Origin: Bacteroidota bacterium
GTDB lineage: Bacteria; Bacteroidota; Bacteroidia; Bacteroidales; JAADJA01
Length of the DNA stretch: 64,000 nt
Direction: 5' to 3'
NCBI GenBank assembly: GCA_020444515.1
Contig: JAHLKX010000009.1
Location: 121,815-185,814 of the forward strand
The notes under the pieces were generated by a model. It worked only from the letters and a program-made list of their open reading frames with translations. It ran no database searches and was not told where the DNA came from. The position numbers and the translations under genes were made by a program. Each line of letters begins with the position of its first letter. Positions within the stretch are counted from its first letter, which is position 1. This document shows, one piece after another, positions 1-9,972 of the stretch.

Positions 1-2692
1 AAGCTGATAAATTATCATTACTGGTAATTTGTAAATAAGCGAAGGTATTTGCACTTAAGTTCGTAAGCGCCATTAAGTCATTTAGGGAATTATTATCGAC
101 GATCTTGAGGTTATTCCCAATTATGGTAAGGCTTTCCAAACCTGACAAGCTGCTCAGATTGGGATTGGTATAAATCTCAAGATTATCTCCAATTTGGATT
201 AAGCTATCAAGTCCTGCTAGATTTGTTAGGGAATAATTGAAATATATCAATAGTGTTCCTCCAACCTTGGTTAAATTTCCAAGTCCTGAAATATCAGTCA
301 AATTATTATTGAATTTAATCCTAAGATCACCTTCAATAGTTCTTAGGGAATGTAATCCATTCAAATTTGATATATCATCACCCTGAATGGTAATATTACC
401 TCCAATTACCGGGCAATTGGGATAATTATAATAAAAACTATCCACCTGGTTTTGGGTGGTAAATGCGATGCCGTCTGGCAGGCAGGGTGTCAAACCACAT
501 GCTTGCATTACTTGATTCTGATTAAAGCAACCAGTGGCATTATTTGCAATACTTATGGAACCTCCCGGATCAAGCAGGTAGTGGCAGATATTATCAATGT
601 GACACAACGAAAGTGAATCATTTTCCGTAATCTTTAAATTTTCTATGGAAGCTGGTTCAATATTATCCAAACCTGTCAGCTCAGTGAGCATATCATTATT
701 GATAATCTGAAGATTACCCCCGATGGAAGTAACTATTGATAATCCAACTAAATTTGAAATGTCATCACCTGATATTATCATATTTCCTCCCAAATCAAAA
801 CAGTTGGGGTAATTGCTATGAAAATTATCAATGTCTGACTGCGAACAAAAGTGAAAATTACCATAGGGTAGACAGGGTATTGTTGAACCACATGCTGCAG
901 CAATTTCAGGTGGACTGTTACAACCCGCTGCGTTATTATATATATCTATTGAACCGTTGGGATTGGCCAGGTAATCGCACAAACTTTCAACTTCACAGTT
1001 TGAAAGGGAAATATTATGATGTATTGCCAGGTTCTCAATTGATACTGGATCAATATTTTCCAGACCGGAAAGGCTCGTGAGTGATTCATTATAGGAAATG
1101 TTGATATCTCCATTGATGGATGTCAGGCTATTTAAACCGGTGAAATTGATCAGGACGGGATTACCAGCCAATAATGTGCCAAAATTATTTTTAAATAATT
1201 TGCCTACTTCTAAATTTCCCCCGATGGTGTTCAAACTTTCCAGTCCTGAAAAATCTATCAGCGCATCATTGCAATAAACTAAGAAGTTCCCTCCAATTGA
1301 ATTTAGATTATTTAAACCATTTAAATCTGAAAGTTGCGAATTTCCGTTACAATTTAAATTATTACGACCTCCAATTGTAAGATTTCCCGGGATTTGGGTA
1401 ATATTTTCAAGGCCTGTTAAACTGGCCAGGACAGGATTACCAGAAATATCAAGATTTTCTCCAATGAAAATTAGACTATCAAGCCCTGACAATGAGGTTA
1501 AAATATCATTGTTTTTAACCGTGACGTATTCCCCAACAGAAGTAATATTGTTCAGGCCATTCAAATTATCGATATCATCTCCGTTAATTACAAGTTCACC
1601 TACAATTTCTTTACAATATGGGTGGTTGATTTGAAAACTATCCACTTTTGCCTGGGTAGTTAAATGAAGGCCTTCCGGCAAACAAAAACAGGAAATGCCG
1701 CCTGCATTATATGTATGAAGAATGATTCCATTAGCTCCTGCAATCCAGCCATTTAGTGAATCTGTAAAAAAAACACAATTCAGGTCCTCCTCTGTGCCAC
1801 TAAACTGCCAATCCCAATCACAACCTGCATTTTCGGTTTTAAAAATATACCCGTTTCCCCCAACGGTCCATCCCAGGGTATCATACACAAAATATAAATC
1901 CGATAACCACATGTAATTATTATAACTGAAGCCATATTCAATCCAATCCCAGGAATATTTAATTTCCAAAGAATCACCAAGGTTACCTGTGTAGTAAAGA
2001 TCGGATCCAAGATGAAATCCACCATGATTGAATAGATCCCAATTTCTCAGAACCCACCCATTTTCAGGATTGGTAAAAAAAAGCGAACTTACTTCAGCCC
2101 AAAATAAATCGACCCACCAAATGTAATTTAATTCCCAAGTCGGATTGCTGCTTATCTTACGATACAGATTTTGATTACCGTTATCTTGGATAGCCCACCG
2201 AAAAGCTGTATCAGGGACTGATAGAATATTGAAGTTACCGGGGATTTGGAATTCTGACATCCATGTCATTCCTCCATTGCCGGAAAATAGTATTTTATCA
2301 TCTCCGCACGCCCATATTTTACCTTCCTCTTTTGCCTGAATATCCTCCAGATCAACAGGGAATCCTGTATAAATCAATTCCCAATCAATTCCAACATTTG
2401 TTGTTTTCAATATATATCCATCAAAGCAGGAAATATATCCCGTGGAATCATCTGCAAAATCAATTGCAGTCAGTTTAGGATAGCCTGAAATCGTATTCAA
2501 ATTCCAGTTGGTTCCTGCATCGTACGTATTTAAAAGCGTACCTGCATTACCTACAATCCAGCCGGTATCCGGATTAATAAAATAGATGTCATTTAGATTA
2601 TGTGAGGTGCTACTGGATTGTTGATACCATTGGGCATTGAGCATAAGCCCAGAAAGTATAAACAGGGCGTTTAATAAGAATTGTATTTTCAT
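1..2692 (-). CDS. Secreted YCF48-like propeller + receptor-L-type leucine-rich repeat protein (3' end outside window)
   Basis: I translated this minus-strand frame by hand from the ATG at 2692; it stays open to the window edge, so the C-terminus is missing. A signal peptide ends in LMLNAQW, as in the other YCF48-type proteins here. About 300 residues of YCF48/BNR-like repeats follow (DIYFINPDTGWIVGNAGT, VFFTDSLNGWIAGANG). Then come at least three blocks, each opening with a CLPxG motif and a short VDSFxxNYPxC segment and continuing with repeats of the form GNLxIxxNxxLxxLxGLxxL, typical of receptor L-domain/leucine-rich repeats. Inference: a cell-surface or released protein for adhesion or ligand binding, probably carrying a T9SS sorting domain beyond the edge. 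The substrate is unknown. Confidence 0.8.
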   Translation of the reverse strand, partial: MKIQFLLNALFILSGLMLNAQWYQQSSSTSHNLNDIYFINPDTGWIVGNAGTLLNTYDAGTNWNLNTISGYPKLTAIDFADDSTGYISCFDGYILKTTNVGIDWELIYTGFPVDLEDIQAKEEGKIWACGDDKILFSGNGGMTWMSEFQIPGNFNILSVPDTAFRWAIQDNGNQNLYRKISSNPTWELNYIWWVDLFWAEVSSLFFTNPENGWVLRNWDLFNHGGFHLGSDLYYTGNLGDSLEIKYSWDWIEYGFSYNNYMWLSDLYFVYDTLGWTVGGNGYIFKTENAGCDWDWQFSGTEEDLNCVFFTDSLNGWIAGANGIILHTYNAGGISCFCLPEGLHLTTQAKVDSFQINHPYCKEIVGELVINGDDIDNLNGLNNITSVGEYVTVKNNDILTSLSGLDSLIFIGENLDISGNPVLASLTGLENITQIPGNLTIGGRNNLNCNGNSQLSDLNGLNNLNSIGGNFLVYCNDALIDFSGLESLNTIGGNLEVGKLFKNNFGTLLAGNPVLINFTGLNSLTSINGDINISYNESLTSLSGLENIDPVSIENLAIHHNISLSNCEVESLCDYLANPNGSIDIYNNAAGCNSPPEIAAACGSTIPCLPYGNFHFCSQSDIDNFHSNYPNCFDLGGNMIISGDDISNLVGLSIVTSIGGNLQIINNDMLTELTGLDNIEPASIENLKITENDSLSLCHIDNICHYLLDPGGSISIANNATGCFNQNQVMQACGLTPCLPDGIAFTTQNQVDSFYYNYPNCPVIGGNITIQGDDISNLNGLHSLRTIEGDLRIKFNNNLTDISGLGNLTKVGGTLLIYFNYSLTNLAGLDSLIQIGDNLEIYTNPNLSSLSGLESLTIIGNNLKIVDNNSLNDLMALTNLSANTFAYLQITSNDNLSA

Positions 2693-2723
2693 GGTGTTAG
2701 AGTTTTACTTTGTTTTGGCTCAC

Positions 2724-2754
2724 TAAAGATAAGAAAATATACGGCTTAAGTCAA
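2724..2754 (-). promoter_or_regulatory. Bacteroidota-type promoter for the L-domain protein gene
   Basis: On the minus strand, TTG (2752-2754) is followed after exactly 20 bases by TATCTTTA (2724-2731). This is one base off the Bacteroidota -7 consensus TAnnTTTG and lies about 30 bases before the ATG at 2692. Confidence 0.55.
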
Positions 2755-2822
2755 TCATTTAATGGTAGTTATATTGTTTATTTTTATGTAATTAACGTTC
2801 AAAGTTTTTTTAAGTGAAAAAT

Positions 2823-2853
2823 GAAACCAGCCCGTGCGTATTCAGGCTGGTTC
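2823..2853 (-). terminator. Hairpin terminator of the beta-helix protein gene
   Basis: On the minus strand GAACCAGCC and GGCTGGTTTC form a nine-pair stem around a 12-base loop, followed by ATTTTTC. It lies 31 bases past the stop codon at 2884. The 3' end of the subtilase gene near 39.8 kb has the same arrangement. Confidence 0.6.
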
Positions 2854-2883
2854 CATTTCATGGCTTTGGTTTTAAGTCCCTGA

Positions 2884-5800
2884 TCAGTGGAGCTTAATTA
2901 TTTTTTTGGTTTGAACCCCATCGCCAGTTTTCAAAGTACAGCAATAAATGCCAGGTGATAAACTGCTGCTATCCAATACAACCTCATGTTTCCCCTGGTT
3001 CTGAACAGCGTTCACCAACTGTAAAACATGCCTGCCATTGATCGTATAAATATCAACCAGAACCAGCGATTCGGCTTTTAAATAATAAGACAATCGGGTA
3101 TTGGGGGATAATGGATTGGGGACGATGGAAAGGTTTTCCTTCCGATCGGCTGCCTGTTCATCAATTGAAGTAAGCGTTGAAGCCAGAATGGTATTGGAGT
3201 ATCCACTTCGACCGAAATAATAATTGGCCCTGAACCGATAGTAATAAGCTGTCAGGGGTACTAAATTCTCAATTGTATAAGAGAGGACATTGCCAACATC
3301 CAGGTTGTGATAACCATCTACCATATTAGTGAATGAGTCATCATAGGCTACATCCAGTAAATAACCAGTGGTATTTTCTACTTCCTGCCAGTTGGCCTGA
3401 AAACTCGTACCCGTCATTTCAGTAGCATCCAGGGCAACAACAGGAATTGAGTCAAAATAATAGGCACCTACATCTGCAGTAGAATTATCAGGGTCTATAT
3501 AGGTCGGATCACCCGTATCGATGCATGGAGATCCTGGCAGCAAATGAAAATCATTCAACTCTGTATTTTCAAATAGAGGATCTTCATAGAAATTATTGCT
3601 GCCCGACCAGTTTCCATAAATCAGGCTTGTTTCGATGCAATTATAATTCACATCACATGAACTGCCTGGAAGGTTGGTATAAACATCCGGTCCTGTAGTT
3701 GCATTGTTCAGGTAAAAAATATTATTGGTCAATGCTACATCTAATAAATTAAAACCGTTATATATAGCTCCTCCACTATTGGATCCGAAGTTACTATAAA
3801 AGGTATTGTTGATAATTTGAGCGGGACCATTCAATGCAGTACCACTTTTTAGAGGAATCGTTTCAGCACGCGGTACCCTGCCGGGATTATTTTTCATCAG
3901 GTCTTCGCTTGTTGAATTATACAGATAAATGGCACCTGCACGATTTGATGCATTGTTTGAATTGAAAAGATTGTGTTCAATATTGAACCCGGTAGCCCAG
4001 GAGGTGATGCAAATAGCACCTCCATTCTGGGCTTCATTAAATTCCATGATATTCCCCTGAATGTAATAGTCTGCAACATCGGTCCAGTTAATAATACCGA
4101 TGGCAGCTCCATAGGGATTGATGCCTGTAAAGATGTTGTAACTGATAATATTGTTGGAGATGGTATAACCCGGAATCAGATTTATAACATATACACCGCA
4201 TCCAAATCCAACAATTCCTGTTATATCGGCTGTATTGTGTATGATCTGATTACCAGCAATGATCCCGATACCATCAGGTGATTCAATTGGATTATCAGCA
4301 TAAATACCAGCTCCCCTGGCCCATTTACCAGTTACATCATTGTTTTTAATGATGTTATTTTTTACAATGTGCGGACCATACAAAAGCATAGCTGCCCCTG
4401 CAGCATAGTAGGAAGAGGACGTTTGGATCGCATTATCAGCAAAAAGATTATCCCGAATAATCGTTGGTATGCCATCTAGATTCGTAGTCACTATTCCTGC
4501 ACCAAAAGCCCTACTATTGTTAGTAATCAGACTGTTATTAATGATCCTGTTGTGAATGATCTTTGCACCTGCATATTCAATAGTAACTCCCCCACCAGAT
4601 AAGTCACCAAAGGCATCAGGATAGGTTCCGGTTCCGTGTTGAATGGTAAATCCACATAGAACCGATGTAGTATCCTCACCAGAACTGAAATAAACGACGG
4701 ATGCACTGTCAGGATTAGAAGATTGGCTTCCATCGATAATCGTGTTATAAATATCTGCCGAATCGAGGGTGTACAGGTAATTGCTCATTACAGTGATGGC
4801 TTTGCCATTAAAATTGATATTCTCATAATAGGTACCCTGATCAACCAAAACGGTATTCCCATCACAAGCGGCATCAATAGCATCCTGGATCGTGGGATAT
4901 TGCGAAGGTACCCTGAGGATGGGACTGTTGCTTTCGGCATAGCCTGTCTTCCAAATGTTTGATATATTGCGCCCTCCATACCATATTTTATAGATTCCGT
5001 CATGCAAAATCACAGTTGGGGAATGAACAGATTTTTCATCCCATTCTCCGGGATTGCCCACGTCCAATACCGGTTCCAGATCATTATGAATGGTCCAGTG
5101 TATTTTGTCCGGTGAGGTTGCGAAGCCAATCCGATATGTATAACTGCCATCATCTCCCCCAAACCACATTTGAAATATTCCATTGTTACATTTGAATACA
5201 GGTCCTGCTATTACCCATGTATCATACCATGTTCCGGGATCACCGAGTTCAATCACAGGATTGTTTATATCATCTTTGGTCCAGTTAATACCATCATTTG
5301 AAACGGCATAACCCACCTGATCATAGCTTGCATTATTCATCGATCCACTGTACCACATGTGGTATTGTGTACCATCATAATATACATGCGGGGAATAAAC
5401 CAGGGATTCATCCCAGCTACCAGTAACACCTTTTTCCAATACGGGTTCAGGATTTAAATTCCATTCCAATCCATTGAGAGACCAGGCATAACCAATTGCA
5501 AAATCAATGCTGAAATTAGGATCAGGTGAAGCATGATACCACATTTTAAGAGTATCATTAATTCGCAAAACTGTCTGGGGACCTTTATTCCGATCCCAAT
5601 CTCCCGGTTGACCACTAGGTATAACAGGATCGTCCTCCAACGTCCAGCTTATTCCATCTTCTGATTCTGCATACCCTACCTGGTAGTTGGTACCATAACT
5701 GCCCAGGTACCATAGCTTAAATATTGAGTCTTCAAATAATACAACCGGCTGGCGTGCGTATTGGTTCCAGTTACCAGGAGTCCCTGAGAGAACTGGATTG

Positions 5801-5904
5801 TTCTCGTTTTTTACCCAGTTCATTTGGGCGAAAGAATTGACCGATAAGAAGAAACATATGGCCAATAAGGATTTAACTAAATTAATGTGTGATTTTTTTT
5901 TCAT
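2884..5904 (-). CDS. Secreted GH43-like / parallel beta-helix protein with FN3 and T9SS C-terminal domain
   Basis: About 1006 residues. The start at 5904 is chosen over an ATG 46 codons upstream because it has a strong Shine-Dalgarno (AAGGAGG, 5 bases away) and begins a clear signal peptide ending NSFAQ. Residues ~25-320 hold about five repeats of the type NPVL..G.PG.WD..., then MWYxG..., then IGYAxSxDGIxW, as in the five-bladed arabinanase/sucrase (GH43-like) superfamily. Residues ~325-800 form a pectate-lyase-type beta-helix opening with QYPTIQDAIDAACDGNTVLV. An FN3-like domain follows (~810-910) and then a T9SS sorting domain (SIVPNPLSP...TKKIIKLH). Inference: a surface or released polysaccharide-binding or degrading protein. 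Catalytic residues were not verified. Confidence 0.85.
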   Translation of the reverse strand: MKKKSHINLVKSLLAICFFLSVNSFAQMNWVKNENNPVLSGTPGNWNQYARQPVVLFEDSIFKLWYLGSYGTNYQVGYAESEDGISWTLEDDPVIPSGQPGDWDRNKGPQTVLRINDTLKMWYHASPDPNFSIDFAIGYAWSLNGLEWNLNPEPVLEKGVTGSWDESLVYSPHVYYDGTQYHMWYSGSMNNASYDQVGYAVSNDGINWTKDDINNPVIELGDPGTWYDTWVIAGPVFKCNNGIFQMWFGGDDGSYTYRIGFATSPDKIHWTIHNDLEPVLDVGNPGEWDEKSVHSPTVILHDGIYKIWYGGRNISNIWKTGYAESNSPILRVPSQYPTIQDAIDAACDGNTVLVDQGTYYENINFNGKAITVMSNYLYTLDSADIYNTIIDGSQSSNPDSASVVYFSSGEDTTSVLCGFTIQHGTGTYPDAFGDLSGGGVTIEYAGAKIIHNRIINNSLITNNSRAFGAGIVTTNLDGIPTIIRDNLFADNAIQTSSSYYAAGAAMLLYGPHIVKNNIIKNNDVTGKWARGAGIYADNPIESPDGIGIIAGNQIIHNTADITGIVGFGCGVYVINLIPGYTISNNIISYNIFTGINPYGAAIGIINWTDVADYYIQGNIMEFNEAQNGGAICITSWATGFNIEHNLFNSNNASNRAGAIYLYNSTSEDLMKNNPGRVPRAETIPLKSGTALNGPAQIINNTFYSNFGSNSGGAIYNGFNLLDVALTNNIFYLNNATTGPDVYTNLPGSSCDVNYNCIETSLIYGNWSGSNNFYEDPLFENTELNDFHLLPGSPCIDTGDPTYIDPDNSTADVGAYYFDSIPVVALDATEMTGTSFQANWQEVENTTGYLLDVAYDDSFTNMVDGYHNLDVGNVLSYTIENLVPLTAYYYRFRANYYFGRSGYSNTILASTLTSIDEQAADRKENLSIVPNPLSPNTRLSYYLKAESLVLVDIYTINGRHVLQLVNAVQNQGKHEVVLDSSSLSPGIYCCTLKTGDGVQTKKIIKLH

Positions 5905-5941
5905 GATAACCTCCTTAAAAAATTTTGATATTGAACTTATT

Positions 5942-5956
5942 TTGGCATCATGCCAA
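5942..5956. promoter_or_regulatory. Perfect 15-bp palindrome upstream of the beta-helix gene
   Basis: TTGGCATCATGCCAA has two perfect 7-base arms around one central base, about 40 bases upstream of the ATG at 5904. The size and position fit an operator for a dimeric regulator. No cognate factor can be named. Confidence 0.35.
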
Positions 5957-6103
5957 TCATTGTTCCAAAATTCATGTGAGGGATAAGAATAATGATGATG
6001 TTGGAAAGGACGTTTACAGGCATTTATAAATAACCAATTCAATAACTCAATAATATTTCAGATCAGGGGATTGATTTTTTTCAATGGGCGAAAATACCCT
6101 GGT

Positions 6104-6133
6104 CAAAAAAGCCCAGTTGGGCGATATCGCCCA
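6104..6133 (-). terminator. Terminator of the sensor-kinase/sigma54 regulator operon
   Basis: Reading leftward from the regulator stop (6264), the minus strand has a 16-base perfect palindrome TGGGCGATATCGCCCA (6118-6133). It overlaps a hairpin GCCC-AACT-GGGC (6111-6122) followed by TTTTTTG. The hairpin plus T-run fits a factor-independent terminator. The palindrome could also be a protein-binding site. Confidence 0.55.
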
Positions 6134-6263
6134 CATTTTTTATTGTTGTTTTTGGTACAAAAAGATTGTATGGGAAACAATAAAGATCGGGAACCAATAC
6201 CTTAGGCAAGAAAAAATTCTGAAACTTTTATGACGATAGAAGATTGAAAGATTTTGGGAATTT

Positions 6264-7643
6264 TTAAAAGCTCCTTTTTACTTCAATTCCATATTTCTGT
6301 CTTTTTCTCTTCAAGGCGTCCCTTGAAATACCCAACAGTTCAGCAGCTTTTACCTGGTTGTAGTTGCATTTTTTAAGGGCCAGGGTAATGAGTTTTTTTT
6401 CGGTTTGGTCTAAGTTAAAATTAATATTGGCCTCAGCCACAGGGATGTGTCCGTTTTGTGAGATAAAAAAATCGGAAACCTTCAGACTATTGTCTTTTGA
6501 GAGGATCATGGCCCGCTCAACCATATTTCTTAGTTCACGCACATTTCCGGGGAAATCATAATGTTCTATTTCATGGTAGATCCCGGGATCAATTTTCGGA
6601 ATCGGTAGATTCTTCTTTTTGGAAAAGTATCTGATGAAATGATGCATCAATGGTTTTAGGTCTTCGCTGCGTTCGCGCAATGGTGGGATGTTGATCACAA
6701 CCGTATTTAATCTGTGATAAAGGTCGAGCCTGAACTTATTGTTCCCGATTAACTCCTTTAGGTTTTTGTTCGTTGCCGAAATGATCCTCACATCCACCCG
6801 TATTTCCCGGTCGCCGCCAACCGGTTTTACTTTTCGTTCTTCCAGCGCCCTGAGCAGTTTCGCCTGAAGGGTCAAAGGCATTTCGGAAATCTCATCCAGG
6901 AAAAGGGTACCGCCATTGGCCAGTTCAAAGCATCCTTTTTTATCATCCCGTGCATCGGTAAACGCTCCCCTTTTATGTCCAAAGAACTCGCTTTCCAGCA
7001 AGGTTTCAGGTATGGCAGCCGCATTGATGGGATAAAATTGTTTTTTGTCCCGTTCACTGGCATAATGGATCAAACGGGCTACCAGTTCTTTGCCAGTACC
7101 ATTCTCACCGGTAATCAACACACTGGCATCTTTATCCCTGGCAGTTTTTAAAGCCATCTCAATCACCTGTTTGATGGCGGGGCTGTCTCCGATAAAGTCC
7201 CGCTCGATCATTTGTTCAAGTTGCCTGCTAATGAGCGAACGCTCATCCTCCGAAGCCAGCAATTCGGACTGAAGTTTTAGGAATTTTGTAGTTCTTTCAA
7301 TAGCCAGTTGCATCTCCACTAAACTGAATGGTTTTTTAACATAATCAACGGCACCGGCCCGCATGGCTTCGATGACAGTATTCATATCACCAAAACCGCT
7401 GATCATCACAACCTCTGTTTCAGGATGTAAATTTTTTACTTGCTTCAGTAGCTCGATCCCATTTATACCGGGCATCATAATATCTGAGATCACCAGGTCG
7501 AATGGTTCATGCTGCAATTTTTTAAGTCCTTCCATTGGGTCGTTCACCGCAACCGGCTCGTAACCCCTTTTAGCAAGATAATGACTGATCTTATCGGTTA
7601 TGGGTTTTTCATCGTCAATGATGAGTATTTTCATCCTTTCCAT
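6264..7643 (-). CDS. NtrC-family sigma54-dependent response regulator
   Basis: About 459 residues starting MERMKILIIDDE at 7643, 5 bases after the stop of the upstream kinase; MKIL at 7634 is an alternative start. Domains: receiver (~1-120, phospho-acceptor Asp ~54 in VISDIMMPGING); sigma54-interaction AAA+ ATPase (~150-390) with Walker A GENGTGKE, the sigma54-contact loop as GAFTDA, and an arginine-rich RERSEDL segment; and a C-terminal Fis-type helix-turn-helix (VKAAELLGISRDALKRK). It is the last gene of a three-gene operon with two histidine kinases and is presumably phosphorylated by one of them. It should activate sigma54 (RpoN) promoters; no clear -24/-12 site was found nearby. Confidence 0.93.
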   Translation of the reverse strand: MERMKILIIDDEKPITDKISHYLAKRGYEPVAVNDPMEGLKKLQHEPFDLVISDIMMPGINGIELLKQVKNLHPETEVVMISGFGDMNTVIEAMRAGAVDYVKKPFSLVEMQLAIERTTKFLKLQSELLASEDERSLISRQLEQMIERDFIGDSPAIKQVIEMALKTARDKDASVLITGENGTGKELVARLIHYASERDKKQFYPINAAAIPETLLESEFFGHKRGAFTDARDDKKGCFELANGGTLFLDEISEMPLTLQAKLLRALEERKVKPVGGDREIRVDVRIISATNKNLKELIGNNKFRLDLYHRLNTVVINIPPLRERSEDLKPLMHHFIRYFSKKKNLPIPKIDPGIYHEIEHYDFPGNVRELRNMVERAMILSKDNSLKVSDFFISQNGHIPVAEANINFNLDQTEKKLITLALKKCNYNQVKAAELLGISRDALKRKRQKYGIEVKRSF

Positions 7644-7647
7644 GTCT

Positions 7648-9972
7648 TCATGCTTTAATATGTAGGGTTTCAGGTCCGACAGGTACATTGATGTAAACTT
7701 TTGTTCCGATTTGCCACGTTGAGTGTACATCAATTGTGCCATTCATTTCAGTGATCACTTCCCGGGCAATGGCCAGACCCAAACCGATTCTTTTATCCGT
7801 ATTTTTTGTTGTGAAAAATGGTTCGAAAACAAGAGCCAGGTCTTTATCAGGTATTCCAATTCCATTGTCTTCAATTAAAATTCTGATCGATCCGTTCAAT
7901 TGGGTGGTTTTGATTTCAATTTTCTTTGACAATCCACCACCGTTTTCTGTGGCTTTAGTTTCCAGGGCATCCCTCGAATTATTTAATATATTGATCAGGG
8001 TTTGTTCCAGTTTATGGGGGTTGCCTTCAATCAGTGGAAGATTTTCAGCCAAATTGAGTTGAATGTGAATTTGATTGTTTATCAATTGTTGTTTAAGGAG
8101 CAAAATGGCATCGTGAATGCAATCACCAACAGAAAATTCTTCAATTATATTTGTTTTTTGCTGACTTGAGAAAATTCGAATATGATCCACAATTTCCTTG
8201 ATCTTGCTTATTTCCGCATATTGTTCCTGGATCATTTTTTCAATTTGTTTCCAGTCGGGCTTTTTCTGGTCAAGTTCCAAAGCCTGCATTTCAGTTGCGT
8301 GAAGGATTTTTTGCATGGGTTGATTAATTTCATCCGATATTCCTGCCGCCAGTTCTCCCAGGATGGCAATACCCGACTGGTGAATGATGATGCGCTGCTG
8401 TTCCTGCTGAGTTTCAACGGCCTCCTTCACTTTCTCCTCAAGTTCCTTGTTTAGCTTGTTTTTAAGCCTGTAGCGATAGTAAGCCAGACCGACAATAATC
8501 AGCATAAAAAGAATAACCATGGCAATTGTCCATCGGAACAGCCTGGTTTTCGGAACCATAATTTGATCCCTTGTTACGATGATTTCTTTTTTTGGAAAAA
8601 CAGGATCATTGCTATAAATAATCAAGCTGTAATATTTCTGGTCAAAGATGGAAGCTTTATAAGAAACATTAAGAACCTGCTCTTGGCATTCGTCCAATAC
8701 GAAATGAGAGGAGTCAACTTTTATATTTCGGTTGTTGCTTGATATTTTGTGGATAGATAATGGTTCGTAACCGCTATTTCTCACAACAACACTTTTTTGA
8801 TAAGCATTTCGGGTAAAAACATCGTTAAAATTAATGGTGTCGGCTGGAATGAAGATGTGCGGCGCTTCTACGACATGCAACTTTACAGGTATGATTGCAA
8901 TCATTTCATTTGAAACATCTTCTCTGACAAAGAGACTACTTGAATAATCTCCACCTTTTAGGTATTTTGTATTAATTTCCAACTTAATTTCTTTTGATGC
9001 ATTTATGGGTATTTCTCCGGATGAGGGGTTTATTTCCAACCAGTTAAATGGTGCAACTGGTGAAGTGGAGGATACACGTTCGACCTGATTTCGAAATATT
9101 CCATGGTGTTGATTCCCTGAAATATCAAATGCTGTGTCACCTGCCGTTTCATTAAAATTCCAATAACCCATTAAATTGTCTTCCAAACCCGAAAGTTCAT
9201 GGTTCATTTCATGCCTTATCTCTTGCTTTGTCTTCACCTTATTCCAAACCCTGACCTCGTCGATCATACCAAAAGCTCGATGCCGATTATTATCCTTGGT
9301 TCCTATAAAAAAGGGTTTATGATATAGATCAAGGTTGGGACCTGTTTGTTTTGGTTTGAAATCAGTATAAGAAAGTTCAATTTCTTCGCCGTTTTCGTAC
9401 AATCTTTGCTCTTTTCCATTCCAGGTAATGGCAACATGTCTCCAGTTTTCAGATTCATCTAAAGTATAATAGTGGTAACAACCTCTGTTTTTGGCAGAAT
9501 ATGTAGTGTTCCAAATCCCAAGTGTGAACATAAAGCCGCTGTCAGGGCATAAAAATTCCCAGATGCCACATTCACGTTTGTAATTAAAGGGTTTATACCA
9601 TGCTTCAACAGTAATATTGTTTACATCTTTTCCAAAACCAAGATCGCCACAAGCGATGATCTCATTGGTCGAGTCAATTTTTACGGCCCGGTTAGTATTT
9701 TTTTCGCAATAAATGAAATCTCCGGTGATTTGATAATTTAAAGTTCTGTTTTCTTTATTGATTAAATTAATATGATATTCAGAACGTTCACCATTATTCA
9801 AAGTGTCATAAATGGCAGACGGTGAGATCTGTACCTGCAAAGAATCTTCTGTTTTTGCAATTTCCTGCTTTAAAAAAGAATCTGTGATTTGAGAAAATAT
9901 GTTGGTTCCAGTAGCAAAGAAGAAATATCCCAGCATAAGAGAGAATTGCAATATTTTATAAAAATTATTCAT
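7648..9972 (-). CDS. LamG-sensor histidine kinase homologue with Asp replacing the phospho-accepting His
   Basis: 774 residues. Signal peptide; LamG/concanavalin-like domain (~70-300, EAWYKPFNYKRECG..., ending in the typical LMGYWNFNETAGDTAFDISG); ASH-type beta-sandwich (~370-475); one membrane helix (~485-505); then a DHp helix and HATPase_c (~535-770). The H-box reads AAGISDEINQPM where the paralogue encoded just upstream has ASGIAHEVNQPL. Residue 547 is therefore Asp (codon GAT at 8332-8334) instead of His. The N box (NILNNSRDAL), G1 (DNGIGIPD) and F box (FEPFFTTK) are retained, and G2 is slightly altered (KRIGLGLA). It overlaps the upstream kinase gene by 8 bases. As written it should bind ATP but not autophosphorylate at the canonical site; a heterodimer partner role is an inference. 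Confidence 0.9.
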   Translation of the reverse strand: MNNFYKILQFSLMLGYFFFATGTNIFSQITDSFLKQEIAKTEDSLQVQISPSAIYDTLNNGERSEYHINLINKENRTLNYQITGDFIYCEKNTNRAVKIDSTNEIIACGDLGFGKDVNNITVEAWYKPFNYKRECGIWEFLCPDSGFMFTLGIWNTTYSAKNRGCYHYYTLDESENWRHVAITWNGKEQRLYENGEEIELSYTDFKPKQTGPNLDLYHKPFFIGTKDNNRHRAFGMIDEVRVWNKVKTKQEIRHEMNHELSGLEDNLMGYWNFNETAGDTAFDISGNQHHGIFRNQVERVSSTSPVAPFNWLEINPSSGEIPINASKEIKLEINTKYLKGGDYSSSLFVREDVSNEMIAIIPVKLHVVEAPHIFIPADTINFNDVFTRNAYQKSVVVRNSGYEPLSIHKISSNNRNIKVDSSHFVLDECQEQVLNVSYKASIFDQKYYSLIIYSNDPVFPKKEIIVTRDQIMVPKTRLFRWTIAMVILFMLIIVGLAYYRYRLKNKLNKELEEKVKEAVETQQEQQRIIIHQSGIAILGELAAGISDEINQPMQKILHATEMQALELDQKKPDWKQIEKMIQEQYAEISKIKEIVDHIRIFSSQQKTNIIEEFSVGDCIHDAILLLKQQLINNQIHIQLNLAENLPLIEGNPHKLEQTLINILNNSRDALETKATENGGGLSKKIEIKTTQLNGSIRILIEDNGIGIPDKDLALVFEPFFTTKNTDKRIGLGLAIAREVITEMNGTIDVHSTWQIGTKVYINVPVGPETLHIKA

